Below, piece after piece: positions 38,111-50,989 of a stretch of 64,000 nt of DNA. A program made the position numbers and the translations under genes. The notes below the pieces were generated by a model. It had not been told where the DNA came from, made no database searches, and saw nothing but the letters and a program-made list of their open reading frames with translations. The first letter of the stretch is position 1, and each line of letters begins with the position of its first letter. This stretch comes from Notospermus geniculatus. Its lineage: Eukaryota; Nemertea; Pilidiophora; Heteronemertea; Lineidae. The stretch is from assembly GCA_002633025.1 (NCBI GenBank), contig NMRB01000187.1, positions 176,439 to 240,438 on the forward strand, written 5' to 3'.

Positions 38111-41100
38111 TTAGCAGCAGAATCAATCCTTCCTAGTCAACTGCAGTTACCCAGACCACAGCTGCGTCAATCTACTTCAGATATTGCCTGTTAAGCCTCA
38201 TTAGTTTTTCCAATCAGATTAAAAATTTCAATTTGATTTCCACGCATTGAAGTCATGCTTTGGTGAATCTGTTGCCGTAACTTTCAACGGGTTGACATAC
38301 ATTAATGGCTGTCCTAGCCTTACAGGGCGACAGTTTCTTCATGATTGAACGAGTTCCTCAATTCCTTACCGACGTCAGCTCGGGTAATTTTTGCCGTGAA
38401 GATGGATTGATGACAGTAATTAAACTAATGGATCAGGAAATCCTTGTGAGGAACGGAACACAGATTGGTCCACGTCGTAGGCAACAGTAAAATGGCGGGG
38501 ATTTAACATTTATAGCCTCTTTCATGGTTCAGATTGAGAAAATAATCAAAGAGATGGGCCTTTTACGCACCGTTTTAACTGTTTTTCATCGGCAGAGTGA
38601 CTGCTCCGTGATTCATATAGGCGTAGCTCTTTCCCAGAGGTGAGAGAAGGTTAGGTTTGAAAGAGGATCTTGGCTTTGGAAGAGACTTACCAGGACTTAC
38701 CAAAGAAAGAGAGGTCTTGCTTTAGAAGAACAGAAGTTGCCACTGTCTTCCCATTTTGCCTTTTCCCAATTCCCCCTCCAGTAGTAGGTGTAGGGTTAGG
38801 TCAGCTTTTGAGTTTGTTCCTGGTGAATTAGGAAGGGCAAATTGGGAATACTACCGATACTACTACTAGTTCACCAAAGGCGCCTCTCCGTGTGGGAGGT
38901 TTCATAGGCAAGGTGGCTCTCAGTGGACAACTCACCCACTGAAAACTGTGGGCAGTCGTTGGTGTCATCTTCATGGCATAAGTCCTTTGGAAACGAACAT
39001 TATGGTAAATGGCCCATTGAGAGCCAACTCGTAAAGAAAACTCGCATATGGCAGAGCAGCTGAATCTGCTGAACTAGCAGTAGCAAGTCGCGGTCTTGGA
39101 GCTGCAGGTCACCCTGGCATCAGACAATTAAAGGATGGATGTGAAAAATTAAGTAGCATTGATTACATATCTTCCTTCCAACTGCAACCTTGAAACTCAT
39201 TCCCACAAAACCTGTTAAACTGATAAGTTACGACTCATTTGGAATGTGGTATTCCCCTGAGCTTACAAGAAATTATTGAAAATCTTTACATCAAGATTGT
39301 CGACGTCATCGTTTGCTTTTACCTCCTCAAGTCAATGAGAGATAGGATCAAAACAGTTTGGAACAAATCGACTCAAAATCCCAAAATGGCAGATGTTCCA
39401 TTTGTGGGATGATTTCTCAAAAGTCGGCTTTTCTTTTGTTCCTAATTGGATGGAATCGGAAACTCTTGCTCGTTATCTTGCAGAAGGCGTTAAAATGGAG
39501 AAGATTGTGGGAAAAGGAAGCTTGGTTTCTGTTTCAGGGTAGAATTCTTGTGAGATCTGAACAGTTTGTGTCAGTTTCCTCCTTAAGGAAGTGAAATATC
39601 AAGTCAAATAGGGGATGATGGGTGCAGATTTCATCGAAAAACTGAGATGCTCTCATCTCTGAAGTCGTCCGAACGTTGCCCGCGTGATAAATATCACCTG
39701 CCTTTGGATAAAAGTGCAGTGCCAGCCAGTAAAAGTGACGTATTTTCGTGAACAGAAAATCCTGTCATTGGTGACAGGATTACTCCTGAGAATCAATCCC
39801 AGTTCTTCCATTCCTGAGAGAGATCTTCCAATGCCAACTATGGAAAGCAGATCAACAACCCTAGGAACAGGCAATCCTCCACGAATAGCGATACTCAGAA
39901 AAAGTCAATTTTGCTGCTCGCGTGCTGCCATCGACCAAAATAATGATATTACGGTGCTGGATCAGTTAATGGCCTCCCATTGTTTCAACTGTGTGGTTTC
40001 ATTGATATGAATGTGCTCACGTACCGTCGGGGTTAGCGAGGTTTGTTGTCTGTCGTATGAGTCCCAGGGGTGCACTTCTTTATTAAGATACATCTCACAA
40101 ATGCCAGGGTCAAAACTCACATATTTATCAATTCTGGACTAATCTGTGTCCCCGGCCGCCGTGCTTTTAGCTGTCAATATCTGTTACCCCCATCAACACT
40201 GCTGCATCGATGATCGATGTTGGGAAATCGTCGTGAATTTAATCTGTTTGCTGTGAAAGAGTTTGTTCCAATTCCTCTGGCTCATTTCATCAGCACATGG
40301 TCAGAGAACCTGTGTATAGCTGTACAGCAATGTACAGCAGTTCTCAGTCTGGTTACGATGACATGGACCTCATCCTAAGTGATTTGATGGCTCATGGAAT
40401 CCGTTAATGGAGACTCAGCTGTCCGTACATCAATTTCGTGTAAACAACTTTCAAATTTCGAATTTCTGAAAGATCAACATTGGTTTGGCGCTTGTAACTA
40501 AAAGCTTTACAATGAGCTGGTGATCCAGCAACTACGGTTCTCCATCTGCATCTCACAGCGGCAAAGGAAACCATTCTGTGTCCAGAAGATGGGTAATTGT
40601 GACGGCCAGCCATCTGGTTCGTCCCAACAAGCTGGATCTTTGCCTTCCAATGTTAAAGACAATATCTACACTAAAAATCAGTGGGACAATGCCTAATTGA
40701 AGTAATAGCTGACCTCTGCCATGTAGTGTACATAGGTGGTGGAACAAGATAGGGCTGTTCCTTCATTTGACTGTCCTTCTGCTGATTAGAATCGGAGCTT
40801 CTGCCTATTTATGTTGAAGGGAAGATTGGCAAACCTCCTTGTTCTCTAGTTTCAGTAATTTGCTTTCGCGATCGTGGGAATGTTGAAACGGCCTTGATGA
40901 TACCTTTCAGGTCTGATTAAGGAATTTCATCGTTCGCCACCGCGCTGTGGTCTCATCTTACAGAGATTGAGTATTTAATGACGGGTGATTAGGTTTCCTT
41001 ATCCTGGGGCCATTTTGTAAGTGACGGATATTAGGATTGATTTGAGAAACTGCTTCGGTTTGCGAGGACCGATGTGTTATGCTTCTTTGGGCTCAAATTG

Positions 41101-41437
41101 TAAGCGGATATGGAACCTGTTGCTTGATCTGTATAAAACTCAGTTGAATATCCTGTGTTGAGGTACCGGTACTCGTCATCGTCTTTAAGTCAACCCACAC
41201 AATTTCTAATGTGTTTCGTTTTTATCGCATTCTGTTTTCAGAGGCAATTCAACATTTCTGAGGAAGAGATAGAGGAGCACCCACAACAGCAACTTGTAAT
41301 CACAAATCTTGCTCTGAATGGTCATGTGATGTCATGATAGCCAATCAGATCACTGGATCTTTGCTCCCGTTCACCGCTTCACTCCGCTTTTAAAAAGTTC
41401 TCCCGTCCTAATACAGTTTTCTTTCTTGTCTTTCCAG
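38111..41437. other. Probable intron or upstream DNA; no confirmed exon
   Basis: One MITE copy (38917-39032) and a 10-bp hairpin with a 4-nt loop (39758-39781) are present. I looked here for the missing first half of PDZ1 (a GLGF-type strand) and did not find it in any + frame. Any exon preceding 41438 lies further upstream, in a gap, or is too diverged for me to see. Confidence 0.5.
38917..39032 (+). mobile_element. MITE family A, copy 3
   Basis: GGCTCTCAGTGGACAACTCA at the left, CTGTGGGCAGTCGTTGGTGTC inside, and GGCCCATTGAGAGCCAACTC at the right, in + orientation. Confidence 0.68.
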
Positions 41438-41651
41438 AGATGGCCGACTTCAGGAGAGTGATCACATTCTGGCCATAGACAAGCAGGTCCTCGACAGTAC
41501 CATCTCACACAAGCAGGCCATACACATTCTACAAGGAGCCACCGGATTGGTTGAGCTCGTCATTGCCAGAGGATCTGTCCCAAGAACTGACCAATCGGGT
41601 AGTGGCACACTTGATACAAGTTCTTCCAGTGAGACCCCTGCCGACATGGTG
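41438..41651 (+). CDS. MPDZ: Multi-PDZ scaffold (MPDZ/PATJ-like), exon encoding second half of PDZ1
   Basis: The exon lies between a strong acceptor (TTTCTTGTCTTTCCAG) and a GTAAGT donor. After one base that completes a split codon, it encodes 71 residues. These begin DGRLQESDHILAID, the strand following the PDZ carboxylate-binding cleft, then ISHKQAIHILQ (helix B, His at its first position, as in class I PDZ domains), then VELVIARGS (last strand). A Ser/Thr-rich linker of about 24 residues ends ETPADMV at a phase-0 junction. This matches PDZ1 of MUPP1/PATJ, where the same words occur. Such proteins cluster receptors, claudins, and Crumbs/Pals1 complexes at cell junctions. The GLGF half of PDZ1 and the N-terminal L27 domain were not found in the window. 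The next exon is 15.9 kb away and continues in frame. MPDZ versus PATJ cannot be settled from these pieces. Confidence 0.93.
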
Positions 41652-42107
41652 GTAAGTTGATTTCCGTAGCGCCAATTTTCACATCCTGTACTTCTGCTCA
41701 GAATCTTTTAAACAAATTTCTGAAAAAAAATAGACTGTATGTGAACGTGACACAGGTTCGATGTCTCTGGTTGCGTTCATCCACGCAGGAATTTGATAAT
41801 TTGATTACCCAATTTGAATTAGATTTTCAAATTAAGCTTCAAAGTTCTGTTGATTCAATTTGCCATAGCCGCAGAGCCAGCTGTTTGTAGTGGCTGCTTC
41901 ATATCTTTGAAGGTGTTATTTTCCTGGCTGTGAATTTCAATGCCAGGGTTTTGAGCAATGAGATTGCGTTTCAACAAGGGCCTGGAAAGTTGAAGCTGCA
42001 TGAGACGCAACAACGGCGTGGGCGATTTTCACCCTGCTGACAATACCTTTCATGATTACATGTAGTAAGGCATGCCTCCTTGTGAGAGTTGTCATACTCA
42101 GTCAGGC

Positions 42108-42213
42108 CCTATGGGCACCGCAGCTGGAGAAAACTATGGGTAGTCATGTATGTCACTGGGGTAAGTCCTACGGAAACAAACAATGGTGAATTGCCCATTG
42201 AGAGCCAACTTGC
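42108..42213 (+). mobile_element. MITE family A, copy 4
   Basis: AAAACTATGGGTAGTCATGT, then TGTCACTGGGGTAAGTCCTA and TTGCCCATTGAGAGCCAACT. The left terminal repeat is eroded. It lies 0.5 kb inside the 15.9-kb intron. Confidence 0.65.
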
Positions 42214-45200
42214 AGTAGAAACATGGAGGCACGCCTTTGTTGTTGAAAGAACACCCTAAGAGTGGTTTCTTCATGCTTGGTCAAATGTGGTTCTCGTACT
42301 CAAGAACCTCCTACTCAACTCCTCAACTTAATTATGCATCTTCTACTGCTTCTGTGATCACATCAAGGACACAATACAATTACCTGCTACCTCCTTCACC
42401 GCTACCAAGGCCGCAGATCATTTGCTGTTTAATACTGAATGCATTAGTGAAAATCGATGAGTCCAAGACGCTTGGTATCTGATTAGAAGACATGTGTACG
42501 GATCGGATCGGAAATCTTTCACGGGGAAATGATAAGGAAACAGGTCTCCAATTGAATAAATGGACGTTTAAAGCTTATCAATTTCCAATGGGCTCATTCT
42601 ATCTTCAATCTTCAAGTTTGAACTCAGACCTAGGTTGAACCCCAGACATGGGGAACCGAAATTGCGTTTTAGGTGTCGCGATATTACGACCAGTTGCTTT
42701 GAAGTCAATGAAACTGGGGTCATAAGTTGACCATGATTTCTGGTGTTGTGATTTCACGGTACCTTTATGCCAAGAAAGGGATATAGGCCTGCTTTATATC
42801 TTAGGTTTGATCAACGATACTTTATGGTTTGTATCATGACGTCCCGAACATTCAGTTGTCACCTACTGGCACTTGAATTCTTGGGAGAGTACTAGGGGAT
42901 GAAATGGCCAGGGAAAGCATGTCCACAGGGACGAAATGACTAGGGGAGGACATGTCCTCTCACCTGTATAGTTGCAGAAAACTCCTATCTCCCATGTAGG
43001 ATGATTTGCCTGTTATTTAAATGGCCTGCCGCACAGCTTGTCAGCTGATAACATTGTCCTCCACATGTTGCCTCTGAATTTTACATGGGAGAGTTCTTTC
43101 ATGTTGAAGGGCCATTACGGCTCGATTGCTATCAAAAATACCGATTTTGATTTATAGTTCCGTTGGGGAAATTTACATTTTTCACCTGAGTGGTTGTTGC
43201 AGGAACAAAGTGATGTGCCGTGATTGCTAAAACAGAAAAAATTACGAGCCCAGCGAGCCGCAGTACGGTAGCGTGTGTTTGCTTTACAGAAATGTAACTT
43301 GGTGTTTACGATAGTAGTGTGTGTCTATGATACAAATGAGAATATCGATTCCCCATCCAGCCAGTCACATGGTCTTCAGCTTGGTTGAGCTTCACAAAAT
43401 GGTAGTACTTTCGATCGATGTAAAATGTCTGGTTAGTTCGTCTCAACTTTTTTTACATTAATGGTACGCTAGGTCATGCATTAGTGGCACATCGGCGAAT
43501 ACTGTTGTTCCCTTGCGTAGATAAACGCTTTTCATGTAAGTGAACAGAAAGAGCAATGTCACATACACAACACTTATACTGACTAATTCGGCATAGTTAA
43601 AGTGACACTTATTGTGCATTAACTAAGCTAAAGTGCTGCCGACTGGACCTGAAAGTTGCCGTCACCTTTTTACCTAATGGTTTTAAAAGATTTCTTCACT
43701 AGTATTATTGTAATCTAATGAGATGAGAACAGATCTTCAAAAGTACTCTGCAAGAGTACATCTTATCAAGACTGTCTGAATAGAGCTTACATTTTGATGG
43801 GCGTGTTGCCGACGGGATGCGGAATTCACAAAATGTCAAAGCTTAGAGACAAGATGTTTGACATTTGACAAGACATTGGCTTCATCTCCTGGTATAGGTA
43901 CAGCTTACCCATTTTAGCCCATTCATTGCCAATGTCTATTCTTCATAAAAATAAAGTCTGAAACCTTACAGAAACCCTGTCACATAGGTATTCGATCATG
44001 GAAAGCTTTCCAATAAGTACCTACGTATGTGGCTGTCTACTGTATTTTAATCCTTGACTGAGGTCTGTTTCCAGGGACCTGATATCATCAGGCAGAGACA
44101 AAATTTTGAAAGCGTGGTCTGAGGTATCAAAGTCTGTTGGTATAAAAGTCCTTTGTAACAATATTGTCTTCCAAAGTTACTTGTGAACAATGGCAGTCTG
44201 TATAGAAGAAAGTCCCTGAGAGTTGCTTGGTGACATCAAAACACTCTCAGTCGATTTCCATACTGACTGTTTCTTCACGTCAACACGTACTAGTATCATG
44301 ACCTCCCGCCAAAGCTTTGTAGTGATTCATTACTACGAACACGCTGAATTTCACACCAGCCCCAAGCAAGGGTGAAAAAGAAAGATGATTTAAGTAGGGT
44401 TACCTATGAGGGGACCTGTCGTTTGAGGCTACGTCACCCCGGTATGATTCGATATAGAACTGATGATGCTAGTTAGCCAAAGATCAAAGCTAATTGTGCA
44501 GAATAATTCAAAGAATAACTCTAGAGTTCTAAAGAAAGCGGCCTTTGTCTTATCTTTAGCAAAAGCAGCATTGTAAGTCATGAAATCAGCATTGATTGAA
44601 TAAACGCTTTGAAGTGATCCGAGCGGAACCTGCACAGATGCGTGTAAAGATATTATTGAGATATTATCAGCTAAGCAAATGGACGATTGATTTTGATATC
44701 TATTAAAGGCTGACTTGCCACCATTTTTCGATTTTTTCCTTTCCCCGCTTTTTGCCTATTTGATGTTCTCTCCAACTGTTTCTTGTTAATTGCTAATTTC
44801 AGTTTCTTTCTTGTTGCTGAAGGTTGATAGAAGACCATAATTTTGTGACCGTTTGACCTTTCTGATGGTGAACGCCGTCTCCAAGTGCAGTTTCTTCAGA
44901 ACTCAGTTGCATAATTGCTTTCCAGCTACCATTGTCAAAGAATTTCACCATGATTCTTCAATGATTTTAGGAAAAACGACATCCTCTGTTGCCTGAAGAT
45001 TACCAGCTTACGCTTCATTTTCATCTCCTGCTTTATCAGAAATGCTTTGAAATTCTCTCTCCTGTGGTCGCCAAGAACTCAAATTAGAGAGCCAGGTGGC
45101 AAAAAATGTTGTACTGGAGACATCTCTCTTGAGGGAAGTGGCTTTCAGGAGTGTCTAATTGGGCTCTAATGAGGCACCTCCAACTCCCAAATTGCCCCTG

Positions 45201-45796
45201 GATGAGGGGAGGCGAACATTTACATGAATAGTTCAGAAGGATGTCAACAACAGAGATGAACTTTCAGATGAAATGTATGAAGATTAATAGTGCTTCTCGC
45301 CACTAATGAGTTTGAGTTTTTTGCGAAATTTAGAATAGTTCATATCCCTACAAAGACTTATGAAACCAATTATAGTTTGTTTATAACCATGTTGTCAGCC
45401 ATATTTGATGTATCAAATGTTGCTTCGAATGCATCTGCAAAAACTTTTGCTGTAGCTTCGTTTTTTGCCAACTGTTTATGATATCCATCTCAGATTCAGG
45501 AAATGAGAAGCCATCCTGAACAAAGCTAATGATGATATCATTTAAATCTCAACTTCATCTTTTACAAGCTGCAGTAACCTTTTGCCATTTGAGTTCAAGC
45601 AAACTTTCACCCTGAAATAGATCATGTGTTCATAGATTGTGTAACATGAGACTCACAACAAGTAAATATAACCACTTGAATAATATTCTCTTCTATAACC
45701 AATTTATTAAGCTTCATGTGACAAAATATGATATCTAGTCAAATGTATACAATTACAAGTTGTCTTCAGTTCATGGTGGTGAAGTTATATCAAGAG
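42214..45796. other. Intron, no feature seen
   Basis: Part of the 15.9-kb intron (41652-57541). Only short chance frames; no repeat array recognised. Confidence 0.6.
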
Positions 45797-45861
45797 TTCA
45801 CTGGCGAACCCAGTTGCAAGGAAACCAAGAATGGTGATTTGTCCATTGAGAGCCAACCGCA
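45797..45861 (+). mobile_element. MITE family A, copy 5 (right half only)
   Basis: AAGGAAACCAAGAATGGTGA followed by TTGTCCATTGAGAGCCAACC, the right half of the element; the left half is missing or unrecognisable. Confidence 0.55.
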
Positions 45862-46494
45862 GGAGAAAACTCCATGCAAACAGCAGAAGGCTGGTTGTCC
45901 TTCATGTTTATCCGCCGAGTATGTTTTGTCCGAGATCCAGATTACAGACAAGTATCACAATCATCTTTGAGAATCAGAAAAGATGTTCGTAACTTGGCCA
46001 GATCACCTTCCATAAGTAGCTCCATAAGGCTAAGGAAAGGGACTTAGGTCAACAATCTGCCAGGAGACATTAATGGCTATTGTCATGGTGGTCACAGTGG
46101 CCTTGCTGGAACATAAACCCATGGTAAGCCCACTTTACGCTTTGGCTCCATCCAGATCCTGGCTTGGCTGACGGCGGATCAGCCTGTCATCCGATCACTG
46201 CATCAATTACCAACTGACCATTACAGAGCGTCAGGAGAATTGATATGTTCGGCTTTACATCCCCAAAGCATCTGCAACCATTATCCCGCAATCGGCTTTG
46301 TCAATTTCCCTAAGCTTGTATGGTGACCCTGTGCTATCATCAGGTGTAGCCAGACCAAATCTGATTTGATGACTTCTACAAGAGTTGTGATAAGCTCCTT
46401 GTGAGTGTGGTCGCTCTAAGTTTGTCTTGGTCACCATTGTTTTGCCAAATTCTTTCTGGTCTAAAGCTCCAACTCTGAATTCTCGCTCTCATGT

Positions 46495-46592
46495 GAGTTG
46501 GTTTCTTACATCATACACTGAAAACTAAAGATATAAATGAACTGCCCATAATTTTCTATGGCTGAGTTGCCCATTGAGGGCCTACTTGTGCA
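46495..46592 (-). mobile_element. MITE family A, copy 6
   Basis: Reverse orientation: AACTGCCCATAATTTTCTAT, then GGCTGAGTTGCCCATTGAGG and the end word GCCTACTTG. Confidence 0.58.
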
Positions 46593-46681
46593 AGGAAACT
46601 TTCTCGTAGAGCAGCACCTTTGATGCTTTCTCACATTTCGTTGTTATTCCATCTTTCAATGGTGTGCATGGTCATCATCTA

Positions 46682-46772
46682 CGAAGACAGTTTCTTACAA
46701 CATAGACCAATGACACAAATGACTGCCCATAAATTTCTTCAGCTGAGTTGTCCAAACAAAGCCAGTTTGCAG
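46682..46772 (-). mobile_element. MITE family A, copy 7
   Basis: Reverse orientation, only about 90 bp after copy 6: CAATGACACAAATGACTGCC, then CAGCTGAGTTGTCCAAACAA and GCCAGTTTG. Flanking words (ATCATCTACGAAGACAG, AACTCTCATGTGGAACAGC) also resemble sequence beside other copies, so the true element may be longer than its inverted ends suggest. Confidence 0.58.
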
Positions 46773-47264
46773 CAGAAAACTCTCATGTGGAACAGCGCTT
46801 CTTCATGCCATATCAAATTTTGCAGTGAGGTTGTCTTACCACATTTTGGTACCATCATCCTCTACCGTAATACCATCACTTCCTCCAATGCCTTCCTTCA
46901 CCAAGTCTTTGAGACTCAAGTAATAATGTCATTTACCATTTAGTTGCTTGAGTCACTTTCCTGAAGCCTTAGCAACACAGGTACAATTATCGTGTAAATG
47001 GCTTTCGTGGTTTCAACTGCATTAATGCCATCAATAACGGGCAACATTACTTGCCAGCTTAGGTGATAATCCATCGTCTCCCTGGTACATTATTGACTTA
47101 TTTTCCAGTTGCTTGGTGGCGGCTTAAATCCAAGTGCAATTACATATGTCGCTTTCATTCCTGTAACAGAATGTGACATTTACAAAACTGAAATTATCTT
47201 AATTGAAAAGTTTCTGTTCAGATGGTAGATGGCAGATTATCCAGTCGATACTCTTTCCTTTGCA

Positions 47265-47475
47265 AAGCAGAAGATCTAGGCCCGTCTTGCTGAAGTTTTT
47301 ACAAAGAAAGCAATCTAGGCCCTCTAGCATGTCTAGGCCATAAGTCCTCATGCCCTGCTTGCTACAGTCTTTGCAAAGTAGGCAGTCTTGGCCCTGTCCT
47401 GCTCACTTAGTCTTTGGAAAGAAGATAACCAGGCCCTCGTTAGCCAACCATGTCCTTCTTGCTGCAGTCAACAGA
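47265..47475. repeat. Degenerate tandem repeat, about 60-bp period
   Basis: Recurring words CTTGCTGCAGTCTTTGCAAA-type and GCAGTCTTGGCCCT-type occur about three to four times with indels (near 47270, 47310, 47360 and 47400). Confidence 0.55.
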
Positions 47476-47860
47476 TTGTACTCGCATTTTCACTCAAGAG
47501 GCTTGAATCGTAAAAAGCTTCAACGGTTTTGATCAGAAAGAAGCTTGCTCCGATTTTGACCTGATGTTTTTGCTGCTAACAAGCCAGAAATTGAACTACA
47601 GGGAAGTACAAAGGTTAATCATTAGGTTTTCTCATTTTCTTTCCTTCTGAGAAGAAGTTTATTTGGTTAAATGAAGTTACCGTTTCTTACTCGAAGGCAG
47701 TGTCTTTACGGTTTACGTTGCCATGGTGATAGTGGTCCATGGTGACTGATATTGTAGAGTGATGCTGCTCGATACGTGGCGAGAACTGTGATGCCATCTG
47801 GAGGAACAAGAGAAAACCATTCACATTCACTCCCACGTCGAGATCTCACACAGAAGTTGG

Positions 47861-47975
47861 TTGGCTCTCTATGGGTAAATCAACCATAGAAAACTAGGCA
47901 GCCATTATATCATTGGTCGCAGCTTAAGTCCAAGGGAAACCAACGACTGTGAATTTCCCGTTGAGAGCCAACTCG
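47861..47975 (+). mobile_element. MITE family A, copy 8
   Basis: TTGGCTCTCTATGGGTAAAT at the left end and TTTCCCGTTGAGAGCCAACT at the right end form a clear inverted pair. The interior keeps GGCAGCCATTATATCATTGG. Confidence 0.72.
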
Positions 47976-48709
47976 AACAAGAAATCTCTTAAGTGGAGGA
48001 GCCATATATGCTAGGAGAGATCGTGCTGTTGTTTGTGGGCAGTTGATGATGTAAATTGAGAATTATTTTCTGATTTCGTCACCAATAAATGTGTTTTGTA
48101 AGACAAGGCTGAGGTGGAGCTGTTAATGAACCAACAGATACGTGACTTATAAGAAGTCTGGTTGATATTTGATAGGACCAAACCTCTTCTCACCAACATA
48201 ACTGTTGACCATTAGCAGTCAAGTACAGCAGCGTGAAATCATGGCTTTCTTACTACCCATACTTCACAGCCATTAGGAGGTCATGTTCGCTGTTGTGAGC
48301 ATGACGGAGTATGGCTGATATCGCCTTCATCTTTCTCAAGTGAAGTCAGAGTGGACAAAGGTTGTCTAAGGAAGCTTTCTTTTACTATGCTGACCATTAG
48401 GAAGCAAAGGAGATGATGTAAATGGAGCCGGTCAGAGGAATCTCTCATTCAACTCAATGACAATGTCGCTTTCTTCTTAGATTGTGAACATCTCTTTGTC
48501 ATCACTTACTCTTACAACTGACTGTCGTACAAAGGTATTGGTTTCCTTCCCATGGGTGTTTGGAAGTTACAAGAAAGTCTCCAACTTCTTTCATTCATGT
48601 TTGTTGAGAGTTGGGACACTCTGGATTTCCCCAGATATCCAACATAGAGCAAAAAGAACGACACACAAAATGGTTCGATACGTAAAAGTCGTCTCCGAAT
48701 TTCGCAAAT

Positions 48710-48737
48710 TTTCGACCCCAAGCGGGGTCTTCCTCAG
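48710..48737 (-). other. Hammerhead-like core motif (speculative)
   Basis: On the - strand the order is CTGAGGA, one A, a GACCCC-GCTT-GGGGTC stem-loop, then CGAAA. This resembles the hammerhead ribozyme pattern CUGANGA, stem II, GAAA, which is known from Penelope-like retroelements. A clear stem I and stem III with the NUH cleavage site were not established. It could equally be an unrelated repeated motif, since the stem-loop alone is short. A direct repeat of TCTGGATTTCCCCAGA flanks it at about 48620 and 48782. Confidence 0.25.
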
Positions 48738-50989
48738 GCACTTTCATAGAGATCCCAGAAGTGAATGAGCTGGATTTCATTCTGGATTTCCCCAGAAGAT
48801 CAAGACACTTGTCATTCCAGTGTTGTGTGTATGTTACTAAAAGGTCCCCTATGCAATGTTGGAACCTTCTCTGAATTGACACCCCCAGGACTTGAATTGA
48901 AATCAATTGCAACGTTTGCTTGAGGGCAAAATACTCTCATGTTGAATCTGTTAAAATCATCTGAATAATTCACAACCGTGTCACTAAAAGGTCGAAACCA
49001 GAATGTGGTAATCATGGCTAATCAAATTTTATGAGAAATTGCCATGGGTAACATTTGCATAATTGCATTTTCAACTCATGCTCTTGGTTATGACTGCTGT
49101 AGTAAGTGTTCATCCCATTGTGTGCATTCTGTCTATTTCCATCTAAATCCGGTTGAGGTTGCCTAGACTTGGCGTGACCTAACCAATTCTTCCGTCAGTT
49201 GCCCTGGACTATCTTTTATATCAATGCTAACTTGATACTGATTTAGTTTTCATGTTAATCTTGAGTTGAAATGCATCGCCCCATCTCTCTCTAAGGTCTT
49301 CATCATCACATCCATCAAATTTATCCTCTTACAAAACCTAGTTTCTGCATCCACTGATTTCAACTTTGTCCCTCAAAGGGTGTCAGATTAGAAATTGGCA
49401 CTTATTGTCGAAAGCGTTTCCATAAATTGAAACTCTATCACCTGCTTTGCTGGTATTGAAGTTGTGAAGGGTTCAAATTGCTTTAAGAGCTTTGCTTGAT
49501 CTTCCTAAAACACTCTCGAGTGCGTTCATCAGTTATCGTGCACTTCAGTGAGGTTTGTAATGAGGTCTCCTCCTTGTGCAGGGTTTTCGTGTTCAGCTAT
49601 CCCCTGGGAAATAAAGCGGAGTTTAAAGTTGGTTGTTTTTATCGACCGCCTCATCCTAAACTGCCACCCTTGGGAACGGAGAGCGCTAAAATAAGGGAGA
49701 TCTCATGGCGTGAAGTAAAAACTTCCACCGTCAACACTCATCATATTTGATTGGATTTATCACCATCAACCTTCATAAAACTTTCAGCCAATTTGGAAAC
49801 TTTAGAATGTTTGTCGCGATTTGATGAAAACTTTGCTGCAGCTTGTTCTGTTTTTCATGAACTGGAAAAGTCATTTCTTAAGTGAATCCATCGAAACCAC
49901 TTCAGAAAAACCATCATTTAATTAAAACAAATTGATACTAATTAATACATTCAGACAGGATTGCAATTAATTACCTCTCTTTACAGGAGTTTTCAAGGAA
50001 CATTGATTACCAGTTTCCATGGCGATAGAATTGCACTATGGAATTAATTTTGATAGACATTAGAAAGGCTTGTTGTTGGGGTAATTTTGATTTATGGCAT
50101 AAGTTTCCAGGCTGTTTTTCGCCAGAGGATGACAATTTTTATTAGATAATAGTACTCCAGAGTGGATTGCCTGCAGCAGTAATGCAAATGGAAGAATCTT
50201 TCATGATATTCCTGTAAAAAGTTCTGAATTGAAAACTGAGCACCAAACACCAACAGCATCATTTGGCGTACAGACATAGTCCTACTGAAGGAAAGCCATG
50301 CCTGGTGTTCCAGTCTAAAGCTCTGTTTGTGGCGTGTGTGTAGTTTTCACAGCCACTGGGGTAATTATCATGTGAAATATTTGGCTGAACCATCGAATGA
50401 CTCTCCAAACTGCACCACCCACCGCAAAACTTGGCAGGAATGCCGTAGTGGAAGTGGGCCTTTCTGCTGAGAAATTGCCAGAGAAGCCTCCACCATTAAG
50501 TGTCCCGTGTTCATATTCCGTTTCATTACTTCATATCTAATTGAACAATGCTGTGTTAATTTGCTTGAGACCTAAAGTTCATGCATCTTGTCAGCTATTT
50601 CTCCTCACCAAACCATTAGATATCCCCAGACATCGAGAAAAAAATCTACGTTCAGACATCCCTGATGAAAGTCACGACATAGGTCTTGTGGGTGCCTTCC
50701 CTCAAATCACCTTCTGTCTACACTTTTTGCACTTCCATCCATTATTTAGAAAGTTATAATGGAACCTGTGAAAAAAAGCAATTAAGTCCACTGACTCCAT
50801 AAAAAATTCAGGAGCTGGGAATTGCAACGCTGGCCTAAAAGCTATGTGGTTTGGGAGGTGATGTTGAAGAGGTGCCATATGGACTTGAAAGGTGAAATTA
50901 CCACAGCGTCAGTGCTAATATTGTGAGTGATGATGTACTCTACCCCAGTTATAATATAGGACAGAGTCGGCCTAACCCACCAGCCAAGG
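48738..50989. other. Intron, no feature seen
   Basis: Continuation of the long intron. AT-rich around 49.9-50.1 kb. No exon or array recognised. Confidence 0.6.

Noticed and set aside
40320-40407. Short frame SGYDDMDLILSDLMAHG, vaguely like the acidic stretch before PDZ1
   Set aside because: Weak acceptor, no canonical donor (GTTAAT only), and similarity too slight to support an exon.
41155-41337. Possible exon after TTTTCAG at about 41241, encoding an acidic Glu/Gln-rich peptide
   Set aside because: No good donor before the in-frame stop and no similarity to MPDZ/PATJ segments that should precede PDZ1.
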